Assembly (NCBI GenBank): GCA_963667435.1
Contig: OY763414.1
Coordinates: 4,030,001 to 4,094,000, forward strand
Direction: 5' to 3'
DNA from: Marispirochaeta sp963667435
Lineage (GTDB): Bacteria; Spirochaetota; Spirochaetia; JC444; Marispirochaetaceae
DNA: 64,000 nt
The notes beneath the pieces were generated by a model. That model did no database searches. It worked only from the letters and a program-made list of their open reading frames with translations, and was not told the DNA's origin. Of this stretch, positions 35,568-44,116 are shown piece by piece. The stretch's first letter is position 1. The number at the start of each line of letters is the position of its first letter. Both the position numbers and the translations under genes were made by a program.

Positions 35568-36736
35568 GCTTTGCCGCCGTATTCTGCAGGATCCTCATTC
35601 AGTACCATATCAAGATAATCTCTGGCACTTGAGATGTCCTCCGCAGAGTATGCGGTAATGCCGCGGGCATAGTAGATCAGCCCGGGAGCTCCGTTGCGGT
35701 CCAGTGCCTGGCTGTAATAATAATCGGACATGGCGTAATCCTGTTCCGAGTATTTGATAAGTCCCAGATAATAGTAGGGAATATAATGGCTTTTCTTAAG
35801 ATCCAGCGCTCTGGTGAAGCTCTTTTCAGCCTCAGCATAGTCTCCCTGACTGTAGAGGGCTATTCCCTGCTGCACCAGTTCAGGAAAGGTCTTCAGATTA
35901 TCCATGTAGCTGCTGAAACTGTTGAGAAATTCTTCCTTGTTTACCCAGGCAAAGCCCTTGTCTATTACCGCTGACTCATTTTCTTCCCGTGTCGACTCGG
36001 TTCTGAGTGCGGAGAGGGCATCCCAGATAATACGGTTGTATCGCTTGTCCTGACTGTTCAGAAGGAAATGGACAAGTCCCCAGCTCTGTGCGTAGAAGCT
36101 TTCTATCTGCCGGTTGGCGGATTCCACGTCCATGGTGAGGAGAAGCGATACAGGGATTATTTCAGTTTCGAGAGCGATGTAGGTTTTCAGACTTTTCAGC
36201 CAGGAGAGGTTTTCCCGGTATTCCGCCGTGTTACTGGCAGGATTGTAGCGGGAGTTTTCCAGGTATATAGCCATCCCTTTCTGCAGCCACAGGGGCGGGA
36301 AGTGGACGAAAGATTTGAGGTACTGAATAAATGCATGGTGCACAAGGGATCGGTCAAAATCGCTTCCGTTCATATAACCCACCAGTTCACTCATGGTAGG
36401 ATCCGAGTACTGCAGGAACACAAAACTGTCTCTGGGAGTACCTACCGTAGATTGCAGGTAGGCGGTGTATTCGTCCTGACTGGCGAATATGCGTACTTTC
36501 AGCCGTGAAGGCAGCGCTGCCCGGTCAAAATGGAGGAATTCTTCGAAAAGACGGGCATAGGCATCGAGGCTGTCGGCAAGTTCCTGAGCATCACTGTCCG
36601 AACCCTGGGCAAGAACGCGATAATAATCACTTTCGGCGGCGGAGAACTCCTCCTGTGCCAGCAACGGTGTGCTCATTATCAGGACGGTGCAGAACAGCAC
36701 AGCCTTAAAGATTTTTGAAAGTGGTATCCCCTTCAT
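35471..36736 (-). CDS. Exported protein with gluzincin-like segment and TPR repeats
   Basis: 421 residues from the ATG at 36736 (AAGGAG 7 nt upstream). A signal peptide is followed by cleavage near LLAQ (25-28). Residues about 75-240 resemble secreted gluzincin-type peptidases, but the zinc motif is broken: VHHAFIQYL at 132-140 in place of HExxH, and PLWLQKGMAIYLE lacks the usual Glu. Two to three TPR units follow (about 290-385), then a Ser/Ala/Pro/Glu-rich tail. The tail is encoded opposite the pcnB tail and contains a 9-bp hairpin just before the stop codon. Likely a periplasmic binding or scaffold protein. Confidence 0.8.
   Translation of the reverse strand: MKGIPLSKIFKAVLFCTVLIMSTPLLAQEEFSAAESDYYRVLAQGSDSDAQELADSLDAYARLFEEFLHFDRAALPSRLKVRIFASQDEYTAYLQSTVGTPRDSFVFLQYSDPTMSELVGYMNGSDFDRSLVHHAFIQYLKSFVHFPPLWLQKGMAIYLENSRYNPASNTAEYRENLSWLKSLKTYIALETEIIPVSLLLTMDVESANRQIESFYAQSWGLVHFLLNSQDKRYNRIIWDALSALRTESTREENESAVIDKGFAWVNKEEFLNSFSSYMDNLKTFPELVQQGIALYSQGDYAEAEKSFTRALDLKKSHYIPYYYLGLIKYSEQDYAMSDYYYSQALDRNGAPGLIYYARGITAYSAEDISSARDYLDMVLNEDPAEYGGKAQELLERIDSEESGAPASPESPASSDSADSAE
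35473..35493 (-). terminator. Hairpin inside the pcnB/TPR antisense overlap
   Basis: A 9-bp perfect stem (35473-35481 with 35485-35493) with a 3-nt loop. On the minus strand it ends at the TPR gene stop codon, followed by TGATTTTC, which is a weak U-tract. It may be a terminator made of coding sequence for the TPR gene. There is no U-run on the plus strand. Confidence 0.45.
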
Positions 36737-36791
36737 GGTCAATCTCCTTCGTTAAGAACAGGCCCGTCTCCGGGATCATGTTATTCCTCTT

Positions 36792-36821
36792 AAGGGAATC
36801 TCTATTATCAGAGGTTCCCTT
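36792..36821. other. 12-bp hairpin between the P-loop and TPR genes
   Basis: Arms 36792-36803 and 36810-36821 pair with one mismatch around a 6-nt loop. It lies about 28 nt past the P-loop gene and 56 nt before the TPR gene, both on the minus strand. No clear U-run follows, so it may be a weak terminator, an RNA 3' end stabiliser or a processing site. Confidence 0.45.
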
Positions 36822-36848
36822 TAACTATCGACAGTGAGGGGTATAATC

Positions 36849-37733
36849 TCAAGTTTTGCTGCTGCGTCCGGAGTGGAAGTCTTCTATAATAACATTTACT
36901 TTCTGGATAATTATTCCGGCATACCGTTCAAGACTGTCTATGAGGTATTCCTGAAACCCGTGAAGGTTTCCCGAGAGCTGAACACCGTAGGGGACATGTA
37001 CATGAAGGGTCAGTATGTAACCCTGATTATCAATCCTCGCATGTACCTTCTGCAGGCTGATGGTTGAGTCATACTCCTCTGCACAGTGGAGTACCATCTG
37101 GGTCAGTGCGGCTTTTGAGATTGAAACCTTGCCCTTCTTGGAAAATTCCGGCCGCACAACGGTTTTTTCGTAAACCTGCTGCTTTTTCAGGTTGAGGTAG
37201 GGCAGCTTGTTTTTAAGGAAAATCTTAACCGAATCATACATAATATGAGAGTAATTTCTGGCTATCTCTATGGTCGGTACCGGGATGATATGTTTTCCTT
37301 CAATCTTTCGAGATCGGATTGCCGTTTCAATTTCATCGGTGGTGGCAATATCTTCTATGTGGATAATCCTGGAGATTGCGGGAAGCTTGAGGCGTTTTGC
37401 TATTTTTGCAACCATACGGTCACTTGTTCCAAGGATAAGAATGCTGCGGAACTTAACCTTATGCAGTGCTTCCAGCACATCAGCTCTGTGGGCGGAGTCA
37501 TCAAAGAGAGCTGTTTTTATGGCTCCCAGGTAAGCCTTCTCTTTTTTTGCTGATTTTCCAGCGATTATTTTCTGATCCTGGATTAGAAGTCCATCATCGA
37601 TTATAAGTTCCATGCCGTACTTCTGGGCTACCAGTTTGGCCCGGAAGCTCTTGCCGGTTCCACTGCGTCCCACCAGAGCAAATACCTTTATGCCTTTAAG
37701 GAGGAACTGAATATGGTTGAACACTCTCTTCAC
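36849..37733 (-). CDS. P-loop NTPase fused to an Asp23-like domain
   Basis: 294 residues. The N-terminal part has Walker A GRSGTGKS at 22-29 and a hydrophobic strand ending ILILGTSDR (about 94-102), giving a small P-loop NTPase domain (about 1-150). A linker follows, then a C-terminal region (about 205-288) resembling the Asp23/alkaline-shock family, with two alternating strands and an IDSLERYAGIIIQKVNVIIED segment. I know no named protein with this fusion. GTG start at 37733, which coincides with the predicted transcription start; there is no Shine-Dalgarno. It is divergent from the rnf operon. Confidence 0.75.
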   Translation of the reverse strand: MKRVFNHIQFLLKGIKVFALVGRSGTGKSFRAKLVAQKYGMELIIDDGLLIQDQKIIAGKSAKKEKAYLGAIKTALFDDSAHRADVLEALHKVKFRSILILGTSDRMVAKIAKRLKLPAISRIIHIEDIATTDEIETAIRSRKIEGKHIIPVPTIEIARNYSHIMYDSVKIFLKNKLPYLNLKKQQVYEKTVVRPEFSKKGKVSISKAALTQMVLHCAEEYDSTISLQKVHARIDNQGYILTLHVHVPYGVQLSGNLHGFQEYLIDSLERYAGIIIQKVNVIIEDFHSGRSSKT

Positions 37734-37739
37734 AATCTG

Positions 37740-37768
37740 ACTATACTCTTTTCCGGCCGCCTTGACAA
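37740..37768 (-). promoter_or_regulatory. Promoter of the P-loop/Asp23 gene
   Basis: On the minus strand, -35 TTGTCA (37763-37768), 17-bp spacer and -10 TATAGT (37740-37745). The predicted start is 37733, the first base of the GTG start codon. Its -35 overlaps that of the divergent promoter. Confidence 0.65.
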
Positions 37769-37790
37769 ATAGTATGGAGCCGGGGAAAAT
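37762..37790 (+). promoter_or_regulatory. Promoter of the PAP2/rnf unit
   Basis: Consensus -35 TTGACA (37762-37767), 17-bp spacer and -10 GAAAAT (37785-37790), with a predicted start about 37797. A seven-codon open frame (37800-37823) begins there; its stop codon directly abuts the GTG of the first gene. It shares -35 bases with the opposite promoter, so the two probably compete. Confidence 0.55.
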
Positions 37791-37823
37791 ACCTTCACTA
37801 TGATCGCCATCGGAGAACTCTAA

Positions 37824-38279
37824 GTGTACCGCTTACTCAGTCAACCTGTATTTTTGTCGGCGATCTTCGGCTGGTTTATGGCCCAGTTCGTCAAAACGGC
37901 CATTGAACTTATTAATCCTAAATCCAGAAAATCAAAAGAGATACTCTATACTCTGCTTTGGCGTACCGGGGGTATGCCTTCCAGCCACTCTTCCGCGGTA
38001 ACAGCCCTGGCTACATCCATCGGTTTTACCGAGGGACTTGATTCACCTCTTTTTGTCTCCATGCTTTTTTTCTCTCTCCTGGTTATTCGTGATGCCCTCG
38101 GGGTTCGCCGTTCTGCCGGGCTTCAGGCTCAGGCTCTGAACAGTCTTGGCGAAGAACTGAAGAAGCGCTATAAAATTCCCTTCTCACCGGTGAAAGAGGT
38201 TCATGGACATACTGCCACCGAGGTGTTCATAGGGATTATCCTGGGATTCTTCATCGCCGTCGCTTTCTGTAAGCTCTAG
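37824..38279 (+). CDS. Divergent PAP2 family (DUF212) membrane protein
   Basis: 151 residues with about four membrane helices. The DUF212 signature is complete: RTGGMPSSHSSAVTALA (about 47-63), RDALGVRRSAGLQAQALN (about 89-106) and VKEVHGHTATEVFIGI (about 123-138). These include the His and Arg residues of the phosphatidic-acid-phosphatase fold. Substrate unknown; a lipid phosphate is likely. GTG start with GGAG upstream. It heads the unit leading into the unknown membrane protein and rnf. Confidence 0.88.
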   Translation: MYRLLSQPVFLSAIFGWFMAQFVKTAIELINPKSRKSKEILYTLLWRTGGMPSSHSSAVTALATSIGFTEGLDSPLFVSMLFFSLLVIRDALGVRRSAGLQAQALNSLGEELKKRYKIPFSPVKEVHGHTATEVFIGIILGFFIAVAFCKL

Positions 38280-38291
38280 GGGTTTTCTTTC

Positions 38292-39809
38292 ATGAGATCC
38301 CGCCTGCATGCAGTTTCCTGGATTCTGCTCTACGCTCTGATCTCCGGGGCTCTCTTTTTCAGTGGAGGAAAATCAGTTGGCGCAGATCTTCAGCTGTGGC
38401 CGGACTGGTATACACTGGTATGCCGGGACAGTGCAAAGGTCGAAGCCATGCTTCCTGAGACACTTACTGTTCTTTCTCCCCGTACTGCAGAGGTGGAAAT
38501 CAGCGGCTTTGACAGAATGATAACTCTCCCCCTTGCTGAAATCCCTCATCGTTTGTCTTCCCTCGATCCAAGGGTGGACCCGTTTATACGTGCTCTTCCC
38601 CGGATGTTCCGGGGAAGCTGGAATGGAGAAGGGGCAGAGCTTCTCTATGTTGAACGGAATATGCCACTCCGGGATTTTCAGGAAATCCTGAATCAGGCGG
38701 GCATAGGAACAGACATCGCTCTGCTTGCAGATGCCGGAATGACGACACCTCTGCGGGACACACTCCTCTTTCTTGCTGCGCTGCTTGCTGTTCTTCTTGT
38801 TCTGCCCTCTTTCAGGATACTCAGTTTTCTTGTGCTCCTTCCCTGGGGAATAGGGCTCTTCGTCTCCGGACCGGAGGCTTTGTATCTTGTTCTTCTGGGT
38901 GTTTTCTCAATTCCTGCCATGATCAACATCCTCATGCCCTTGATGCTTAGACGTATTCACGATTCCGAGCAGTCTCTTTCACGTTCTCAGCGCAGTGAGC
39001 TGATAATTCTCGCCGCCGGACTGGTTCTGGCCATGGCCTTTTACGGGTTCTATGTTTCTTTTACTGATTTTCTGCGCTTCCCTTTTTCTGCAGCCCTGGC
39101 GGGGCTGGCTCTTATTCGGGGGCGTCTGATGTTTAGGGTTTCGCGTACCGGACGTATGCTGCATCCGCTGTTTGTGCATATCTCCCTGAAACCTCAGGGA
39201 TTACGCTTCAGGCGGTACTCCCTTCAGACTGCTGCTGTCGGAGTTGCCATGCTGGTGGCGTTCCTTCCTTTTGCCGGAGGGCATCAGGAAGATCTGCGGC
39301 TGCCTTTGGCGGAAAATCTGGAGTCGGTAAGTGAAAACCCGATGGATAACCTGTCTATGCTTGATCAGCTGGAAAAGGAGACCGGATTGCCCGGTTTATC
39401 TTCTTACATGGTTCATAAATTTTTTCAGGAAAACTATCTGTATCATCCCGGTTTTTCTCTTGATGCATTGGAAAAAGGTATATTTATTAACTCGTTTGTT
39501 CATAAAAAAAATCATATAAATGAATTGGACAGACCAATTTGGCGGTTTACATACCCATGGTATACAGCTATAATTGGTGACGATACCGACCGTATTTCCA
39601 ATTTTTTCCTTCAAGATGGCACGCCGAAAGGTATACTCAACCGGGCCGTATCTTTCGGAAAAGCTCCTGTGTATGGTGTCTATCCGGGCTTCGCTTTACT
39701 GCTGACTCTAATGTTTATCGGACTGGCGCATGTACTCGAGGAAAAACGGCGGGTAATCACTCATTTCAATGGAAGCTACGAATCAAGGAGAATGAGCCAA
39801 ACTGCATGA
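38292..39809 (+). CDS. Polytopic membrane protein of unknown function upstream of rnfC
   Basis: 505 residues. An N-terminal hydrophobic segment (about 8-25) is followed by a soluble domain (about 30-150), then a block of about six membrane helices (about 155-335), a second soluble part (about 340-460) and a last helix (about 463-483). I recognise no family. It starts 12 nt after the PAP2-like gene and overlaps rnfC by 4 nt (ATGA), so it is translationally coupled to Rnf. A stretch at about 39410-39560 is markedly more A+T-rich than its surroundings and holds a run of eight A (39504-39511), without breaking the frame. Confidence 0.75.
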   Translation: MRSRLHAVSWILLYALISGALFFSGGKSVGADLQLWPDWYTLVCRDSAKVEAMLPETLTVLSPRTAEVEISGFDRMITLPLAEIPHRLSSLDPRVDPFIRALPRMFRGSWNGEGAELLYVERNMPLRDFQEILNQAGIGTDIALLADAGMTTPLRDTLLFLAALLAVLLVLPSFRILSFLVLLPWGIGLFVSGPEALYLVLLGVFSIPAMINILMPLMLRRIHDSEQSLSRSQRSELIILAAGLVLAMAFYGFYVSFTDFLRFPFSAALAGLALIRGRLMFRVSRTGRMLHPLFVHISLKPQGLRFRRYSLQTAAVGVAMLVAFLPFAGGHQEDLRLPLAENLESVSENPMDNLSMLDQLEKETGLPGLSSYMVHKFFQENYLYHPGFSLDALEKGIFINSFVHKKNHINELDRPIWRFTYPWYTAIIGDDTDRISNFFLQDGTPKGILNRAVSFGKAPVYGVYPGFALLLTLMFIGLAHVLEEKRRVITHFNGSYESRRMSQTA

Positions 39810-41167
39810 ATACTAAACAATCAGAAAAGGCATTCTACACCTTCAGTAAAGGCGGAATCCACCCTCGGGATAACAAGCATTACAGCAACACTGTCGCGGT
39901 TCGCGAAGCACCGTTGCCGGAGCTTTTTGTTGTACCGCTTTCCCAGCATCTGGGAAGTCCGGCGGAAGCTGTTGTGGCAGTAGGAGACACTGTTAAATAT
40001 GGTGACCTGCTTGGAAAATCCTCAGGATTTATCTCTGCAAATGTTCACAGCCCCTGTGCAGGCGAGGTAAAAGAGTTTACCGAAGTTTTTCTGCCTCACG
40101 GAGGAAGAGCAAAGGCTGTAGTTATTGCCCATGACGGAACTGCCCCCCCGGAGTATCCTGAAACTGACCAGTGGAAGAGCCTTGATAATCAGGCGATTCT
40201 CAAGATGATTTCCGACTACGGAATCGTCGGTATGGGCGGTGCTACCTTTCCCGCCCACGTGAAGTTCTCCCTTCCCAAGGGAGCAAAAGCCGAGTATCTG
40301 GTAATAAATGGTGTCGAGTGTGAACCTTATTTAACCTCCGACCACCGTCTTATGCTGGAGAAAACAGCGGAAATATTTAAAGGTTTAGAAATCCTCTACA
40401 AAATACTGGAGCCGACTGAGGTCCGTATCGGCATAGAGAAGAACAAGCCCGATGCAATCAACATAATGAAAGAGTACGCCGCCAAGGCTTCTATTCCTGT
40501 CAAGGTGTATCCCCTGAAGATGAAATATCCCCAGGGAGATGAAAAACAGCTGCTCAAAGCCGTTATCAACAGAGAAGTGCCTTCCGGGGCTCTGCCAATC
40601 GAGGTGGGCGCTGTGGTTGCAAACGTGAGTACTGTCAATGCCGTTTATGAGGCGGTTGCCTGCGGTAAGGCTCTCTACGAACGAATCGTATCTGTAACCG
40701 GTGCGGGAATAAAAGAGCCTGTTAACTTCCGGGCACGGGTGGGAACTCCCGTCCGGCTTCTTATCGAGGCAGCCGGTGGTAAGCTCGATGATACCGTCAA
40801 GCTTGTAGCCGGTGGTCCTATGATGGGCTTCTCATTTTTTGATGAGGATACTCCCACCGCCAAGGGAACCTCCGGTATCCTGGCTCTTACTGAAAAGGAA
40901 CTCGGTCTCGGCACTTCCACGGCCTGTATCTCCTGCGGGCGTTGTGTGGCAGCGTGTCCCATGGGACTGAATCCTACCCGGCTTTTCAAATTTCTGGATC
41001 ATCAGGAATACGAATCTGCTATGGAAATCGGTCTTCTTGACTGTAAGGAATGCGGCTGCTGCGGCTATTCCTGTCCTGCCCACATCCCGCTGGTTCAGGG
41101 GATGAAAGGCGGAAAGTATGAGCTTAGACGCAGAAAAGCCCGTAAAGACGCCGCTGCCAGGGCCTGA
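39806..41167 (+). CDS. rnfC: Rnf complex subunit RnfC
   Basis: Peripheral electron-entry or exit subunit of the ferredoxin:NAD+ oxidoreductase. 453 residues: the flavin/NADH-binding region with GMGGATFPAHVK and INGVECEPYLTSDH, and two 4Fe-4S motifs at CISCGRCVAACP (from 374) and CKECGCCGYSCP (from 413). The short Lys/Arg-rich C-terminus lacks the long repeats of some proteobacterial RnfC. First of six contiguous genes in the C-D-G-E-A-B order usual for anaerobes. Confidence 0.95.
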   Translation: MNTKQSEKAFYTFSKGGIHPRDNKHYSNTVAVREAPLPELFVVPLSQHLGSPAEAVVAVGDTVKYGDLLGKSSGFISANVHSPCAGEVKEFTEVFLPHGGRAKAVVIAHDGTAPPEYPETDQWKSLDNQAILKMISDYGIVGMGGATFPAHVKFSLPKGAKAEYLVINGVECEPYLTSDHRLMLEKTAEIFKGLEILYKILEPTEVRIGIEKNKPDAINIMKEYAAKASIPVKVYPLKMKYPQGDEKQLLKAVINREVPSGALPIEVGAVVANVSTVNAVYEAVACGKALYERIVSVTGAGIKEPVNFRARVGTPVRLLIEAAGGKLDDTVKLVAGGPMMGFSFFDEDTPTAKGTSGILALTEKELGLGTSTACISCGRCVAACPMGLNPTRLFKFLDHQEYESAMEIGLLDCKECGCCGYSCPAHIPLVQGMKGGKYELRRRKARKDAAARA

Positions 41168-41211
41168 CGTCCGGTGCAGTACATAAACAAACTTGAAGAT
41201 ATGAGGTTAGG

Positions 41212-42282
41212 ATGAATACCGAATCCATGTTAGTAACATCATCACCCCACATACACCATAAAGATTCCACCGCATCTATAATGTGGCGTGTATCTGCGGC
41301 TCTTGCGCCGGCATCCCTGTGGGGGATATATCAGTTCGGACTGTCCAGTCTTTTAGTCCTGCTGGTATCCATTGCAAGCTGCCTTCTGTTCGAATATCTT
41401 GCCGGACGGGTGCTTGGAAAATTTACTCTTAAAGACGGAAGTGCTTTCCTTACGGGACTGCTGGTAGGCATGAACATGCCGGGAACGGTACCCCTGTATA
41501 TTCCTGTTATTGCTTCGGCGTTTGCCATACTTGTTGTAAAATGGACCTTTGGCGGTCTGGGGCGCAACTGGATGAACCCGGCCCTTGCAGGAAGGGTTTT
41601 TGTTTTCTTCTCCTGGACCGGAGATATGACCACCTGGCCGGTCCCCCGGGCTTTTGGTCTGGATGCGGTGACAATGGCTACTCCGCTGGGCAGCATAAAA
41701 GCCGGCCTGATGGAGGTTTCCGGACCAATATCCGGGCCGATGGCTCTGCTGAGGGAGCTTAAGTTTCCTGTTTCCAATCTGGACAACACCATTACATCGA
41801 TGATTCCCGGTTTGAAATCCGGTTATGTCGACCTGTTCCTGGGAAATATTCCCGGCTGTATCGGTGAGGCTTCGGCTCTGCTTCTGATACTTGGCGGAAT
41901 CTACCTGATTGCAGTTAAGATTGTAAACTGGGAGATCGTTGCCGCCTATGCCGCAAGCTTTATTGTTATGATCTTTCTCTTCGGCGGACTGCCCTACGGA
42001 GCAGGTCTTTTCTCGGGAGATGTTCTTTTTCATCTTCTTTCCGGCGGATTCATGTTAGGGCTTTTCTTTATGGCCACCGATATGGTCTCCTCCCCGCTAA
42101 CCAAGAAGGGTATGCTGATCTACGGAACAGGCATCGGACTGCTGACCTTCCTTATCCGGGTCTACGGTTCCTTTCCTGAGGGAGTCTCCCTTGCAATCAT
42201 TCTCATGAACATATTTGTACCCATGATAAACCGCTATACCCAGCCGGTTAAGTTCGGCGAACTCCGCAAGGAGGCCAAATAA
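41212..42282 (+). CDS. rnfD: Rnf complex subunit RnfD
   Basis: Integral membrane subunit (356 residues, about nine helices) carrying covalent FMN. The FMN attachment site is Thr157 in VTMATPLG, the (S/T)xATPL motif of the NqrB/RnfD family. GRNWMNPALAGR (117-128) is also typical. It is one of the subunits linked to Na+ or H+ movement. ATG with GAGG upstream; its stop overlaps the rnfG start (TAATG). Confidence 0.95.
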   Translation: MNTESMLVTSSPHIHHKDSTASIMWRVSAALAPASLWGIYQFGLSSLLVLLVSIASCLLFEYLAGRVLGKFTLKDGSAFLTGLLVGMNMPGTVPLYIPVIASAFAILVVKWTFGGLGRNWMNPALAGRVFVFFSWTGDMTTWPVPRAFGLDAVTMATPLGSIKAGLMEVSGPISGPMALLRELKFPVSNLDNTITSMIPGLKSGYVDLFLGNIPGCIGEASALLLILGGIYLIAVKIVNWEIVAAYAASFIVMIFLFGGLPYGAGLFSGDVLFHLLSGGFMLGLFFMATDMVSSPLTKKGMLIYGTGIGLLTFLIRVYGSFPEGVSLAIILMNIFVPMINRYTQPVKFGELRKEAK

Positions 42283-42839
42283 TGAAGCAGCTTACAGTAA
42301 CAGGCGGAAAGCTCGCACTTATCTGTGCAATTGCAGCCTTCAGTCTGGGGCTTGTGAATGCGGTTACCGCACCACGTATAGCAGAGCTCAAGGCACAGCG
42401 ACTCCAGGAGGCACTTTCGGCGGTAATTCCCGAAGGAAAAGCCGGTGATTTTGTTCCTGTTGAAGGGGAAAAGGTTGTAAAGGGCTATTATCCGGTAATT
42501 AACGCTGCCGGAGCACAGGCCGGATATGTCCTCCGTCTGGTTGGTTCCGGATACGGGGGCGACCTGAATCTTCTGGCAAGCTATCTTCCCGACGGGACTA
42601 TTCACTCCTCGGTACTCATGGAGAATCAGGAGACTCCCGGTCTTGGAAAAGAGGCGGAGAAACCTGAATACATGCGCATGTACAAGGGCACCGGTTCCGC
42701 TAAACCGGTACCTGCCCGAAAAAGCCAGCTTCCTCAGGAGCAGGCAGACTCCATTTCCGGTGCAACCATCACCTTTGCCGGCATCGGTCGGGCTCTGGGA
42801 GAAGGTTCCGGATTCGTAAAAAGCCTGGGAGGGAAATAA
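42282..42839 (+). CDS. rnfG: Rnf complex subunit RnfG
   Basis: 185 residues: one N-terminal membrane helix (about 10-30) and a periplasmic FMN-binding domain. The covalent FMN site is Thr162 in SISGATIT, and the ETPGLGKEAEKP segment (117-128) is family-typical. It overlaps rnfD and rnfE by one base each, indicating coupled translation. Confidence 0.93.
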   Translation: MKQLTVTGGKLALICAIAAFSLGLVNAVTAPRIAELKAQRLQEALSAVIPEGKAGDFVPVEGEKVVKGYYPVINAAGAQAGYVLRLVGSGYGGDLNLLASYLPDGTIHSSVLMENQETPGLGKEAEKPEYMRMYKGTGSAKPVPARKSQLPQEQADSISGATITFAGIGRALGEGSGFVKSLGGK

Positions 42840-43507
42840 TGTTAAAGGAATTTACCAAAGGGATTTTTAAAGAGAATCCTGTTTTTGTAGTACTTCTCGG
42901 GCTCTGTCCCTCCCTGGGGGTTTCCACCAAGGTGGTGAACTCCCTCGGCATGGGAGCCGGAACTCTCTTTGTTCTGCTTGGATCCAATATTTTTGTATCA
43001 CTGCTGAAAGGATTTATACCCGAGAAAGTGCGGATCCCCGCATATATTGTTATTATCGCCTCGTTTGTAACTATTGTAGAGATGGTTATGCAGGCATATA
43101 TCCCGGCGCTGTATAACAGCCTGGGCGTGTTCGTTCCACTTATTGTTGTGAACTGTGTAATCCTCGGCCGCGCTGAGGCCTTTGCCAGCAAAAACGGAGT
43201 GGGGCGGTCTGTAATGGACGGCCTTGGAATGGGTGTTGGTTTTACTTTGGCTCTTGTGGTAATCGCCCTGGTCCGGGAGGTTCTCGGAAACGGCACCATT
43301 ACCCTGTTTCCCATCGCGGCCCTGGGCTTCGGCGGTGAAATACAGATTCCTCTGCTCTACAAGTCTCCCGCCCGGGTAATGACCCTGGCTGCCGGTGCAC
43401 TGCTTGTCATCGGTTACCTGAAGGCTCTGCTCAACTACTACGAAGACCGTAAGGCCATCGCAGACGCAGGTAAAAATGAGTCAAAGGAGGCCGCTCTCGC
43501 GGAATAA
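42839..43507 (+). CDS. rnfE: Rnf complex subunit RnfE
   Basis: 222 residues, about six membrane helices. Family features: FTKGIFKENPVFVVLLGLCPSL at the N-terminus, VIIASFVTIVEM, and the NCVILGRAEAFA segment. It forms with RnfA the inverted-repeat membrane core holding an iron-sulfur centre (family knowledge); Cys in LGLCPS and NCVILG fit that role. Acidic C-terminal tail. Confidence 0.94.
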   Translation: MLKEFTKGIFKENPVFVVLLGLCPSLGVSTKVVNSLGMGAGTLFVLLGSNIFVSLLKGFIPEKVRIPAYIVIIASFVTIVEMVMQAYIPALYNSLGVFVPLIVVNCVILGRAEAFASKNGVGRSVMDGLGMGVGFTLALVVIALVREVLGNGTITLFPIAALGFGGEIQIPLLYKSPARVMTLAAGALLVIGYLKALLNYYEDRKAIADAGKNESKEAALAE

Positions 43508-43510
43508 GCA

Positions 43511-44107
43511 ATGATATATATCGGAATTTTTATCACTTTTGTTTTTATTAACAACTTTATACTTACCCAGTTTCTTGGTATATGCCCCTTTGTCGGTGTT
43601 TCAAAGAATGTTGAATCTGCAGTGGGAATGGGATTTGCAGTTATTTTTGTTATGTCCATAGCCACCCTGGCCACCTGGGCGATTTACCACTGGATTCTTG
43701 TTCCCCTAAATATCACCTTCTTAAGGACCATATCGTTCATCCTGGTTATTGCATCCCTTGTGCAGCTTGTTGAGATGGTTATTCAGAAGGTTTCTCCTGC
43801 TCTTTACAAGGCTCTTGGTATTTATCTGCCCCTTATCACCACCAACTGTGCGGTAATGGGTATGGCGGTAATTGCTGTTCAGAACAGCTATAACGCTGCA
43901 GAGAGCTTTGTGGCAGGTTTCTCCGCCGGTGTGGGCTTTCTGCTGGCCATTGTGCTTATGTCAACAATCCGTGAGAAGCTGGATACCGAATGGATACCGA
44001 AGCCATTTCGTGGAGTTTCAATCGCTTTTATTACCGGTGGACTTATGGCAATGGCCTTTATGGCCTTTGACAAAACCCTGCTTACGAACCTTTTTCCCGG
44101 AGTTTAA
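43511..44107 (+). CDS. rnfA: Rnf complex subunit RnfA
   Basis: 198 residues, about six membrane helices, homologous to RnfE in opposite topology. Shows ILTQFLGICPFVGVS near the N-terminus and YLPLITTNCAVMGMA in the middle, giving the matching Cys ligands. Starts 3 nt after rnfE. Confidence 0.95.
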   Translation: MIYIGIFITFVFINNFILTQFLGICPFVGVSKNVESAVGMGFAVIFVMSIATLATWAIYHWILVPLNITFLRTISFILVIASLVQLVEMVIQKVSPALYKALGIYLPLITTNCAVMGMAVIAVQNSYNAAESFVAGFSAGVGFLLAIVLMSTIREKLDTEWIPKPFRGVSIAFITGGLMAMAFMAFDKTLLTNLFPGV

Positions 44108-44116
44108 GGAGCCGTT

